From Phoronis australis (taxonomy: Eukaryota > Phoronida > Phoronidae), in NCBI GenBank assembly GCA_002633005.1, contig NMRA01000597.1, positions 134,142 through 198,141 of the forward strand: a stretch of DNA of 64,000 bases. The letters run 5' to 3'. The notes under the pieces were generated by a model that ran no database searches, had not been told where the DNA came from, and saw only the letters and a list, made by a program, of their open reading frames with translations. A program made the translations under genes and the position numbers. This document shows, one piece after another, positions 1-10,660 of this stretch (the stretch's first letter is position 1; each line of letters starts with the position of its first letter).

Positions 1-282
1 TGTTGACTGACTAGTAAATGAAAGCAAACGACGGCGGAACTTAACACAACCGAGGTAGAACAATGACTGACTCGGCAGCTCTCACAGTCAGACTATATGA
101 AAAGAAATTGGCGCGAAATGCTTGCCTCCTAAAACGTCACTTCCGGAGTAGCGGACGAGTAATTAATAAAATTACGAAAAACTTTAATTAAGTGGAAAAT
201 ATGTCTAGGATAACCAACCAACCTTATTTTAGCTCAAAATGACATGGAAAAAGGTTGCCTTCGCCTTTAATGTGCAATTGTG
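1..282 (-). mobile_element. End of a THAP-type DNA transposon, cut by the window start
   Basis: The sequence matches 8429-8695 base for base over most of its length and the reverse complement of 7383-7650. It ends with the terminus GCCTTCGCCTTT at about 270-282. In the two other copies the THAP start codon lies directly beyond the base that corresponds to position 1, so the coding part lies outside the window. Immediately after the terminus, the flank resembles 9325 onward, where the element is absent. Confidence 0.75.
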
Positions 283-780
283 ATATAACCTATTACAATA
301 AGAAAGTGTCGCGTTGTCGATGAGGCTAGTAAGTTTCCGTAAGTCACTGGCCTACGGTCACCCACATACGTTTTACAAGATTAATTGTCATTAAAAAGCA
401 CATTAGGTTCTTTTGAAAATAATATAAAATAAAGTAAAAATGGTAGTGAAACTGCGAATTTCTTTCACTATTCATGGAAATCACTTAAACTGATATTTGA
501 ATTCTTCTTGCATCATTGACGAGCATTGACAAAATTATCATTCAAAATATGCTTTTCATGAATTTCAGAATATGATCGTCCTACATGTATGTAAATGGTT
601 TTGCCCATTTCTCCTAGCTAGAACCTTGAAAAGAATGTCGCTTAGTTCGTCAGAGGAAACATGAATTTAGTAAAGAGTGCAAGCAAATGTCACATTTATG
701 AAGACAAAACAGGTAAAAAATATTTGTATTTAATTTAAGACGAAATCTAAAAGCCCACCAGAGACATTCCATTATGTCCC
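283..780 (+). repeat. Diverged copy of the segment at 9326-10410
   Basis: From 290 to 470 the sequence follows 9326-9510 closely (shared stretch GATGAGGCTAGTAAGTTTCC). From about 490 to 780 it follows 10140-10410. The 600 bases at 9530-10140 are missing here, so one copy has gained or lost DNA. No coding potential seen. Confidence 0.75.
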
Positions 781-1804
781 TCTCGTCGTCATCCTCAATT
801 ATTTTTGTTTGCGCCAAAGGTTTAAAAGTAAAAGAAAAATTTTGAAAGTTTTATTTGATGCCGAAACTTTAAGTTAAAGTTGAGATTCTTATCTGATAGA
901 AACCAGACCCGATAGAATCCGAATTAGCTGTTCGGCCAAATAAGATGCTCGTTTATATATATAATTCTGGCCTTAAGTCTAATACAAAATGCGTTAATTT
1001 AGGGATTTAAAGTTTCACACCAAAAAGCAATGAGCATTTACAATGAAATTTCTTCATCTGAAGTGCCAGATATGGGATTTAGGTAACAGACATCCAGTAT
1101 ACAGTGAACCATGCCTGTTCGTGCACATGTTTATCTCACGGCTCATCCAACAGACGTCGTTCCCGTCACATTTCGAAGAAAAAGTCAACTCTGTCCACGT
1201 TTGTGTGAACACAGAAACCTGTCTTCGTTTAGCGCCAATTGTTTTGGAAGTGTATCTAGAAGTAAGTTTTTTTCAGCTTGGGCGTTGCAAAGCGTTCTAT
1301 TTACGATCTCGCTACGCAAGTTAACCGCTATTTGAGCCTGAGGCCAACCCCTAGCTCGAGTTTTGAGCTAAGCCTACTAGTTGCATATATCGTGAAACAA
1401 ACGTTGCACATCAATCATTGGGTGTTGTTTGATAGCATACACGCGAGTTTAATTGTACAATGTGACATCTTTTTCCAATTTAAATACCGATAGTGAATCA
1501 TGCAGATGAAACTCGTTACAATTACGATGGTACTACCAGCTTGTAGGTATCTTGTACGGATTCGTTAACGATCAGTTCGTGTGTTCTGTAGACATCGTGA
1601 CGATCGAGAATTGAGCGAAAAAGCAAAACTCAGCAAGATATTGCCATAACAAGACGGCAGAGTGGCGATTCTTTACGTACCAACCAACTATTGTATGACC
1701 GGCGACTGAGGGACGACACACTCTGATGGCGTGCGATTTGCCACAGGCCACGAGATTTCATCAACCAGGAAGTGTTGATACAGTGACACTCAACAGGGTA
1801 GAGC
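781..1804. other. Gene-free stretch
   Basis: Only short overlapping open frames are present (for example 1043-1335). They show no recognisable domain, no convincing splice sites and no similarity to anything else in the window. Confidence 0.5.
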
Positions 1805-1930
1805 TCAATAACGCTAGAACCTCGCTAGAATCTAGCCAAAAGTCAAATGTTTCCATGTAGAATACACAGCGATACTTCACGTAATCTCGCAATGTCTTGC
1901 TTTTTAGCGAGGTCCTAGCGTTAGTTTTGG
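1805..1930 (-). mobile_element. MITE with TAACGCTAGGACCTCGCTA ends
   Basis: The ends form an inverted repeat around AACGCTAGRACCTCGCTA. The reverse complement of this copy aligns with 62840-62977 at the other end of the window, including the AAAAAGCAAGACAT block next to the terminus. No coding capacity. No clear target-site duplication is visible. Confidence 0.65.
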
Positions 1931-2215
1931 TCACATGCATTTGTTTTTGGCCAAACATGAGTGAGAACCGTAAAATCAGCGCTTATGCAAAAAAAAAACA
2001 TTGTATAAGCCGACATTTCGGTTTATTATATCACTAAATCATTCCCAAGAGTAATGTTCCTCACAATACTCTAGTCAGGTAACTCAGAAGAACAGTCTGC
2101 AGCGGTACACACCAAAATGCATAGTGAGGAGAGAGGTCACTGAGAAATCAACACAGATGAAGCTCAAATGAACCAAAGAACACACCCAGCTGTTCTTAAC
2201 CATTCGTTGTTTACA

Positions 2216-2749
2216 GAAGCGTGTTCAATAGAGTGAGCGCCCGCGAGCGATTTGAGCGCCCTCGTCCTGAACAGCTGTGTTCACGTTAGCGCTCGCGAAC
2301 AACCTCGCCAGAGCATGTTCGCTTAGATTTCCAAGATGGCGTCCTGCGAAGGCTTCACGTCTGCAACATATGAATCCATTATGGTTCTGCAACACGAAAA
2401 CTAACCTCAAAAGTTGACCGACTCATCCGAAACTGCGGACTTAAATTGCGGATCGCTGTAGCGAGTAACAGTTTCCTCGACATAATTTTCGATTCTTGTC
2501 GGGCCAAAGCCTTCACGGTTGTCATGGGCTGCCGATATTAATAATTATTGGCAAAGATTAATCATATTTATCGCTCAGTACGCCATAGGAAGGACTGTTA
2601 GTGTTACGCTCATCGGCTAAGACGTTCAACACAATCTGCTTCAGAGTCGCCATACTGGATCGCACAGTGAGCGCTCACAGCTGTTCAGGAGCTGTTCCTT
2701 ATATTCGCGAGTACACGCTAGCGGGCGCTCACTCTATTGAACACGCTTC
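2216..2749. mobile_element. Foldback element with terminal inverted repeats
   Basis: The left end GAAGCGTGTTCAATAGAGTG (2216 onward) is repeated in inverse orientation ending at 2749, and the inverted similarity continues through the GAGCGCCCGC block and a CTGAACAGCTGTG motif about 45 bases inside each end. About 534 bp. No transposase is visible; a 100-aa open frame at 2601-2903 simply runs out of the right terminus and is not considered a gene. Confidence 0.7.
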
Positions 2750-3326
2750 AGGTCACACTATAGATTACTCTGGTGTTCAGATCTTGAACAAGGTCAATAC
2801 CACCCTCAGGTTCCTCATAAAAGAGGCTATGCACATACGGTTGAGTCACGCTGAGCGCTATTTGAATGGAAACATTGGTTTAAATGAGCTGCAATTATTT
2901 TGAATTTATCTGGTCTTTCTCCTTACAATGTATTTTGATGTGTACCTGTGCAGACTTTTCTCATGTGTTACCTGACTGGAGTATTGTGAATATTGTGAAG
3001 AACTTTTGTCTTGAGAATGGTTTAGTGATAGTAAACCGAAACGTCGACTTATACAATGCCTTGATTTAAAAGTTCTTACTACCCTGTTTTTGCTGATTTT
3101 GGACGTGAAAAAACAGGTCGGTCATCTCCGACAATCTGTTCCACAGGATGTACAAAACCTGAAAATATGAAAAGTTTAATGGCCCAAAGACTTCATAAAT
3201 CTTGCACAAAGCCTATTAATTGAAACTGATTCCAAAGTCAATTTCCCCACCTTTTGCGACTACCGGAATTGTAGCCGGCTACTAAACGGAGCAAAAATAC
3301 GCCAAATCAGCAGTATTCCCCCCAAT
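2750..3326. other. Gene-free stretch
   Basis: A+T-rich sequence with no recognised gene or repeat. Confidence 0.4.
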
Positions 3327-3330
3327 TTAA

Positions 3331-5275
3331 AGGAGACTGCCACCCAAAAAAACAACCTGTTCTGTATCAATTTAGATCGAGTAGTTTGACTAGATAACAA
3401 CAAGTACAGCTATTTTACCTGACGGCAGACGGAGGAGTTAAAATTAACCAATGACGTGTAGAGGTTCTAATGGGATCTGCTCAGCAATTCACAACACGCT
3501 TACTGGTGTCAGCTTATCGCTTGAATTCACCGTTTTACATCAATAAATCATCAAAATTCGGTGTAAAACCCTTACAAATGCATCGAATTATTAAACAAAC
3601 GTGTTATCTTATTTCGCTGTTACGGTAGGCCAGTTTACCGCAAGGTCGATCGCGGGAGTTTGGCGTCTGTTTCGTCGGTGATAAATTCAAAGTATTCGTC
3701 CGTGAAATACAGACAGGAGAACGTAGTTGCTTGCTGTAAATTTAGACTTGTGATTTTTTCAGTTCTAAACACACAAAACGCTTGCTATCCCGGCCAGTGG
3801 CTCGGAACCCGATCACAGGCCCATCGCGGCCGGACAGAAGACATGACGAACATAAACCAGTCAAAATTGGAAACTAAACTTCCAGTCACGAAAGGACTAT
3901 ACTAGTGAGCCAAATAAAATGTGCACGCTCGTCATTTTGGTGAATTAGCCGCGAAACTGCAAATCTACTTATTAGCTCGTCGGGGGCCTCGAAGTCAGGT
4001 CACCCTTCCACACAACCGTCAGTACAGTATCAATGATTCGAATAATGCATATGAATATCTAAATAAAGATTCCCCTAACAAGACCATAGGATATAAAATG
4101 TAGTTATTGTTTCACAACAGCTTTCTGTCAGCAAACACTGAATTAATTAGCATGCGCTCACACGGCTTCGGTGCCGCGGTCAATTAGCCTGTTTATCAGT
4201 ATTGCATCTAAAGCTGGTAACGCAGTGATTTGTTTATTGCTAGCTTCTCAAAACATTTTCGCTGGCGAACACTCCAAAGCATTACAAATTGTGTCTAATG
4301 AGACAGACTTTGTTTCAGTTTTATATAAGCATTGGTTAGGGTGAGAATAATTCCTTTTGAAGAAACACAGAACGCGATAAACGTCAAAGTGGCAACTCAC
4401 AACTGAATCTCGATTTAGACGAGCCATCCGACGAAGACTTCACAGGTCGATTGTTAGGTTTCACTGGAATACACTAGTGGTCAAGGAAATAATAGAGAAG
4501 TACGGTGAACGTGCACTGATAACGGAGCATATGAATAGTCCCGAAAACTGTTTCAAAGAAGTGCAATGGTGTCGGTGAGCTAACTGCATGATAATGGAAC
4601 GACTGAGGCTTGCGTTTGCTGCCACGAAATTCCGCAAGCTAAACGAATTCTTGGAGAATCGCAGATGTGTCTTACGGATCATCATGATTTTGCACCGCAT
4701 CTAAAAAAGGTGTGCTTACGACGTTTTTTTAGGTCTGAGAACTGGCGAAAACATCCTACACCCGGAGAACCAAACAGAAGCCCAACGAACGAGTCAGTCA
4801 TCAAACAGGTTATATAAAACGTTATGTTCTCACACCTTGAATTAATTGTAATTATGGCCAACTACAATTCTTCATAATCAAAAACTGATCAACAACCGAT
4901 CCCAGGAAATGCAGGCCACTCACTGACCGTGATCGAGACACGGAGAAGTTTCACGGCCTCTTACTTGGTATTAATGGCTTACTTTTCATTCTTTACCACT
5001 GCGAGCCACTTCCGAAAGTTTATGAGCTCTCGAGGAAATCGAAAAAACTATACACCCGCTTTCCTCGCAGCCTCATAGTTCGCACAAGCGGGAACGATAG
5101 ACCACACCATAGCGGCACTCACTCTGCCGAATAACCACTGACGTCGCTGCGTCGTTTCTCACCTTACTCACAGGTTAATGCGACACCTCTCGGCGAGGTA
5201 AAATCAACCGTATACGTGTGGATATAGACCGATTAAGACGGTAAAAAGAACTTATTAAATCGGGTGGCATTCTCC
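3331..5275 (-). mobile_element. TTAA-flanked non-autonomous DNA transposon (piggyBac-type target site)
   Basis: The element starts AGGAGACTGCCACCC and ends GGGTGGCATTCTCC, an imperfect inverted repeat. It is flanked on both sides by TTAA (3327-3330 and 5276-5279). The whole 1,945 bp is the reverse complement of 32752-34429, with insertions and deletions. No transposase reading frame longer than about 80 codons is present, so it would need a transposase from elsewhere. TTAA target duplication is the hallmark of the piggyBac superfamily; the superfamily assignment rests on that alone. Confidence 0.75.
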
Positions 5276-5279
5276 TTAA

Positions 5280-6173
5280 AGCCACAGTTTGCATACGATT
5301 ACTACGGACTTAAAGACAGTGCATTCATACTGCCAAAAATCCTTAAATTACACATATCAGGTGAAAAGTAGGTGTCGACCAGCCAGATTTATCACAAATC
5401 CAAAGTGTCTGAAGGGCATCAGAATTTCAACTTCCCGTTCGCGAGCAATGAAGGTTTAAGGAAATCCACGACTGAGTAAAAACTGGATGAAGGAGTCAAC
5501 AGCTAACAATCTTTCTCGTAGAACAGATCAAAAAATTAAGCAAATGCCATTCGTAGCCTTCACATGCAGCACACATCTTAAAATACTCAACAAATCCAGC
5601 AGGCGACATTTTTTAACGAAATTGATGGAACTAGACTCAGCCGTGGCTCAAAAATACTATTGAGTGTCACCTTGGTATTTAATTTACGGTGTAGGTCCTG
5701 ATTTCAAATGGCAAAATTGAGTGGGATTTTCAAAAAAGGGACGCCTTTCGGGTCATCTAATATATAGGTGTTTTACATTAATCAAATTTGTACTTTTAAT
5801 ATTTCATTGATAACAACTCGATAATTATGAGCAACAGTGTTCAATACAGGCCTAGAAAAAGTACTTCATTTTATTATTTGTTTCTATGCTTAAATTTTGG
5901 TTAATTTTCATGCGCACACCCGGGGGGCTCGAACAAACCCCCCCCCCCTTCCATTTGGCGAAGCTGGCAAAAAGATCTACCTCAAAGAAACAAAAAGTAC
6001 AACAAAGGGAAAAAACGAGACAAAAGTTCACTAAAAAGGCAGGAATTTGGCGGATACACAATTCATAGCTCTGAGGAACGTACTCATTTTTTTAATAAAA
6101 GGTCCACATTCTAAAAAATCGAGCCCCCCCCCTGCTTTTTAAGGCTGGTTTTCATATGTATTTTTATTTTCAG
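5280..6173. other. Gene-free stretch with a dispersed repeat at about 5930-6140
   Basis: The part from about 5930 to 6140 resembles 15510-15760: shared blocks include ACGAGACAAAAGT, AAAAGGTCCACATTCT and C-rich runs. A good splice acceptor (pyrimidine-rich tract then CAG at 6171-6173) closes the stretch. Upstream exons of the PHYHIP-like gene could lie here or before the window, but none could be recognised. Confidence 0.5.
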
Positions 6174-7060
6174 TGCTGCATTACAGACAGGATGAGGCCG
6201 CAAAAATGAAAGAGTTGTATAAGAAAGCCAAAAAAAAACTTTCTGGAAATTCATGGCAACAAATTGAATACTTCTATCGCAACCAACCGCGTACGAGATA
6301 TGACAGCATTCTATCGTCGACGGGTGTGATAAAAACACGACTTAAAGATTTCAATGGCGATTCTCCTATTAATGGTAAAATAACTGGAACTTTTCTCTCG
6401 GTCAATAACCCGTTTGCTAGACGTCCAGGTGAAATGCCATACATCTCACCGTTTGGAGACACGCGGTTATTTTTACCTGTTAAATTGTTTATGGGGTATT
6501 ACAATTTATACTTTGCAGACTTTTACTGTTTAAAACCAGGTGGCCTTCATTACGTAACTGTTGTCATGACCAAGCCCTATTCTGCGGCCGACATATTTTG
6601 CAAGTCGCATCTAGTATCGCTGGATATTAGGGACAACCCATTTCTCAAACGCATTCCATACAGCGGGTGGTCAGCCACCTCAAAATTATGGGTGGAACTT
6701 TTCTTTACGGAGGATATTGATGTAAGGGCGGCCTTGTGTTCAGGAGCCAAATTTAAGACTGTTGAGTCGACAGGCGTCGCCACTCGCTCAGGTATCCCGA
6801 AGAACTCATCCTGTGCAACGTGTAATGTTAGGTCAGTGATGACTGTCGATGAATATTTGTCGCTTATTGCACGGAGACAACAGCCACCAGTTCGCCGTCG
6901 AGTTCAAATTACTAACAACTGGCAGAACACTTCACGGCCAGTACAGGAGTCAGTTACCACCCGTTCTGATAGGGCTGCATGTGTTAGTCTTAAAGACCTT
7001 CTGATAGCTATAATAGCTGTTGTGTTTTTGTGGATGGCATTCTCCTACAGCAATAAGTGA
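6174..7060 (+). CDS. PHYHIP-like protein, last exon, with C-terminal membrane segment
   Basis: The open frame encodes 295 codons from 6173; the first in-frame ATG is 6206 (284 aa). The protein matches the C-terminal domain of vertebrate phytanoyl-CoA hydroxylase-interacting proteins (PHYHIP/PHYHIPL) from memory: the order FYRN, LKD.NG..SPINGK, NLYFADFYC, HYV, FCK, DNPFL, ELFFTED and SCATCN is the same. PHYHIP proteins have an N-terminal fibronectin type III domain, which is absent here. A pyrimidine tract plus CAG at 6171-6173 is a strong splice acceptor, so upstream exons probably exist, with the acceptor splitting a codon after its first base. After the conserved domain come a basic, Gln/Pro/Arg-rich linker and a hydrophobic stretch (codons 274-291) ending SYSNK, like a tail anchor; vertebrate PHYHIP ends just after the SCxTCN motif. 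Molecular function is not established even in vertebrates. Confidence 0.8.
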
Positions 7061-7193
7061 TAGGGACGCGTCGTCAATTTGAGTGACCGGACTAACATTT
7101 CCTCTTTCCTGGGGTATCTTCGCGGATGTGCAGTGTGTCAATGTGTAAATCTGTTAAGGAAATAAGCTGGTGTAGATTACGTGCAGTAAATAT

Positions 7194-7340
7194 CATGGGC
7201 GGCGCACCATAGGGGGCTGGGGGGCTAGAGCTCCCCCTCCACTTTTTTCAGTGCTACGCCGCACGTGGTCTATAGGCGGTGCACAACATGGGGGCTGAGG
7301 GGGCTTTAGCCCCCCTTTTAAAGGTTCTGAGCCGCCCATG
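7194..7340. mobile_element. Small G-rich palindromic MITE, TSD AATAT
   Basis: Ends CATGGGCGGC and GCCGCCCATG are perfect inverted repeats. The element is flanked by AATAT on both sides (7189-7193 and 7341-7345). It is 147 bp long and the interior has alternating G- and C-runs that fold back on themselves. Lies about 130 bp downstream of the PHYHIP-like stop codon. Confidence 0.75.
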
Positions 7341-7650
7341 AATATAGCCTGGTATTTCTGCAAGCATCATAGCAGGCTCTTCAAAGGCGAAGGCAACCTT
7401 TTTTCATTTCATTTTTAGCAAAAATAGGGTTCGTTGATTATCCCAGACATATTTTTCACTTATTTACAGCTTTTCGTAATTTAATTAATTACTCGTCGTC
7501 TACTCTGGAAGTGACGTTTTGGGAGGCAAGAATTTCGCGCTAATTTCATTTCATATAGTCTGACTGCGAGAGCAGTCGAGTCAGTCATTGTTCTACCTCG
7601 GTTGTGATAAGTTCGGTCGTCGTTTGGTTTTGTTTACGAGTCAGTCAACA

Positions 7651-7827
7651 TGCCACGCTGTTGCTGCCTACCGAGATGTACTCATTCGTCTCACGTACAG
7701 AGGAAGAACTGTCCCACTTGCCCGAGTGTCCCGCGACACACTCCCAGTGGATGATAACTTGAGCACCCAAACTGCTTACATCCCGCCGTGCGACTCCCTC
7801 GTCACACACGTGGCACCTTCTAACTAG
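7651..7827 (+). pseudogene. Second, truncated THAP head
   Basis: The start MPRCCCLPRCTHS matches the first codons of the THAP frame at 8428 on the other strand. After about 12 codons a small deletion shifts it out of alignment and the FPKD, Trp and C-x2-H parts are absent in this frame. It is a by-product of the inverted duplication of the transposon end. Confidence 0.55.
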
Positions 7828-8116
7828 CTCCAATACAAGTCCACAATAAACTTATCAAACTTAGGCTCACCGATCTGTTCATGGGATGACGAACTGTCCT
7901 TTTCACTGGGTGTCAAACTGGGCCTGTATTCACTCCCACCACTCAACATCGCTGCAGGGCTGCTTACAGGCTCTGGGCTAGAGGCAACAGCACACGGGAA
8001 TCACTGCTAATTCCTGGAATTTCACGTTATGGGTTACGTTCGGAGGCATGGGTGACAGTAGATGAAGTGCCTCCAGTCACTGTTTATAGTGGCCACAACT
8101 TGCGAGGCTTCTCGCT

Positions 8117-8428
8117 TCAAAAACGCACTTCTCGGGGGTGGCGATGGGCACTGCCGGGAATCAACAGCGACGGTGTGGAACCCTTCTTCAAGAGTTGTTT
8201 CGCAGGGACTTTCATCAATTCAGCGTACATATCTCTGTCGTAATCTGACAGCTGAAAATGTTTGCCACTGCTTTGTACGTTGCTTGAACGGGTAGCGCTG
8301 CGTTCTTCACACGAACGAGCTAGCCAAGTACGGCGAAGTGTGTCATCCTTCGGAAAGCGATGCAAGGTACCCAAAGCGCGTGTGAGACGATAGTGAGTAC
8401 ATCCTGGTACGCAGCAACAGCGTGGCAT
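8117..8428 (-). pseudogene. THAP zinc-finger fragment of a transposase
   Basis: The 103-codon frame begins MPRCCCVPGCTH and continues with LHRFPKDD, a Trp in RRTWL, KHFQLSDYDRDM and STPSL, the standard order of a THAP (C2CH) DNA-binding domain. In the C-x2-H part the expected Cys is replaced (SSGKHF), so the third zinc ligand appears lost. The frame stops soon after the domain, with no catalytic part. It starts at the inner edge of the transposon's inverted repeat, as expected for an N-terminal DNA-binding domain of a P-type transposase. A domesticated THAP gene is the alternative, but the missing Cys and the second truncated head argue for a dead copy. Confidence 0.65.
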
Positions 8429-8695
8429 GTTGACTGACTTGTAAACAAAAGCAAACGACGACCGAACTTATCACATCCGAAGTAGAACAATGACTGACTT
8501 GTCAGCTCTCACAGTCTGACTGTAGGAAATGAAATTGGCGCGAAATTCTTGCCTCCCAAAACGTCACTTCCGGAGTAGAGGACGAGAAATTAATTAAATT
8601 ACGAAATGCTGTAATTAAGTGAAAAATATGTCCGGGATAATCAATAGACCTTATTTTTGCTAAAAGTGACATGAAAAAAGGTTGCCTTCGCCTTT

Positions 8696-9325
8696 CAATG
8701 CTTCATAATCGCTAACCTATGCGGTAGGGGGAGTAATATCAGAGTGCGCTGTCCGGGTGGTGCTTCAGTGAAGGGCACGATGAGGTAGATCAACCGTCAC
8801 TGGACTCGCACATTTAAAATAGAGTGAAAGCAGCATGGTCTAATTCTAAAGTAAAAACATTTTGATGAAAAAACTCCACCTGCTGAACTGTTGTTAGAGT
8901 GTGTGCAATTCCGTCTGTTCGACTTCTAGCGCATTTTATTCATGTGTTTGTCTCTTTAAAAGCATCCACGTTTATAATACCAGCTTTGTTTGTGGGTTTG
9001 CCTTCGACTTAGCTGCAAAGAACACTCCAATCACATTTGTTCAGATAAGCACCATGCGCTGCAGGTACATGTAGTGGTACATCACAAAACAACTTTAACG
9101 TTTGGGTGGCTGACACTACAAGCTAATCATGAGCTTACCACATGTGGAAGTTTCAAAGTTTGGAAGTTTAGATAAATCTTGGACTTAGTCAAAAATGAAC
9201 ATTTTTTGGAAAGGACCCCTGTGGTTCTCGGAGTTAGATGTCTGGATAGGTACTCCAGTAAGCTATTTCATAGGACAGATGACGGTGAGGGGAAGTCTAG
9301 CTTCACGCAGTTTGACGTGTGCACT
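8696..9325. other. Gene-free stretch
   Basis: Short open frames only (for example 8990-9175). No recognised domain or repeat. Confidence 0.4.
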
Positions 9326-10410
9326 TGTGATATGACGTATTACAATAAGAAAGTGTCGAGTTGTCGATGAGGCTAGTAAGTTTCCGTAAGTCACTGGCCT
9401 ACGGTCACTCACTTACGTTCTACAAGATTAATTCTTATTAAAAATTACATTAGGTACTTTTGAAAATAATATAAATAAAGTAAAAATGGTAGTGAAACTG
9501 TGCGAATTTCTTTCACTTTGTGCTAGTTTATCCAGAAGAATATTCCATTGATCGTGGCGTCTGCTTCATACTTTCACGGAAGACTCAGAAACGTCTTTGG
9601 TATTATGTTTATGGTTCAATCTTTTTGGCTTTCATTGGTAAGAATGATACGAATGATTAAAGAATGTGTTGTTTGGAAAAGAGATTCCCCCGAGTCTTAA
9701 AAAAGTGACAAGGAGGTTTGAAATGCCTAAAAATAAATTTGCCGACTGATTGTTTGAATACTGCGTGCAATGAAGTTAGTGGTGAATGGTCACAGTGGCA
9801 AGAAATTTAATGTTCGCTACATACCCCAGTATGGTTTTAGGCTATTGAAAAGCACTTCCAGTTCCTTAAAATTCTGTTAGAAAAGAGGAAGGTCCCATTT
9901 TTCGCCGAAACGTATCTCAACCTGTACCTATATATACTTATAACTTCTCAGAAAATGCTAAATATTGATTATTGTATAGGCAATACCCAGCCCTTTAACA
10001 GAGTTCCTGTTTTAGGATTGGTTTACCGTCTAACTATTGTATCGAATGAGCGAGATAGTTGAACTGTCTCAAAAACAATGACCTCTAGTTTAATGCGATG
10101 TATTGAAATTGAGAGCATGAGTAGGCTAAGCCGATTTATGGAAATGGTTTAAAATGACATTTGAATTCTTCGTGTGTCATTGACAAACATTGACAAAATT
10201 ATCTTTAAAAATATGCTTTTCAGTAATTTCAGAATATGATCGCCCTGTGTAAGTGGTTTTGCCCATTTCACCTGGCTGAAAACTTTAAAGAAATGTCGCT
10301 TAATTCGTCAGAGGAAAAATGAAATTACTAAAGTGTGGAAGCAAATGTAAAAAATAGTTGTGCAATCTAATTTAAGTCGAATCCCAGCAGAGACACACTC
10401 CATTGTGTTC
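9326..10410 (+). repeat. Left flank of duplication unit A, also copied at 283-780
   Basis: Positions 9326-9530 and 10140-10410 match 290-780. The last part (from about 10366) also matches 30960 onward and is the visible start of the large tandem duplication. No gene recognised. Confidence 0.65.
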
Positions 10411-10660
10411 CTCCCAAGCAGTGTTCAGTTTATCTTAGAACATTGAAATCTGTGTTAGGTGGTCGATACTGGTTCACGTCGGCTGGTGGATTCTTACACA
10501 TTTTGCAAAGAAGGTACCCCCATAACAGAAGACGCGGCACGCGGGATGACGCCGTTTAGATGTTGGGCCTATGGCTTGGGTAACGACCTACGCATTAAGA
10601 ATGTTCAGGTGGTTTTGTGGTTCACGTTTACAGTAGCAACTCACGGTGGTTGCATTCTAG

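Larger units (their letters stand above)
7383..8695. mobile_element. Two-headed THAP-type DNA transposon relic with long inverted repeats
   Basis: Both ends read AAAGGCGAAGGCAACC inward. About 270 bases of inverted repeat (7383-7650 against 8695-8429) lead on each side to the same start, ATGCCACGCTGTTGCTGC, coding MPRCCC. Thus the promoter-side end of one THAP transposase gene is present twice, head to head. The left head diverges after about 40 coding bases; the right head carries a longer THAP fragment (8117-8428). The middle, 7850-8110, has no long open frame. No target-site duplication could be made out. Confidence 0.75.

Noticed and set aside
2601-2903. 100-codon open frame
   Set aside because: It crosses the right terminus of the foldback element and has no recognised domain.
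8062-8295. Plus-strand frames opposite the THAP fragment
   Set aside because: The minus-strand frame carries the recognisable THAP landmarks; these are its shadows.
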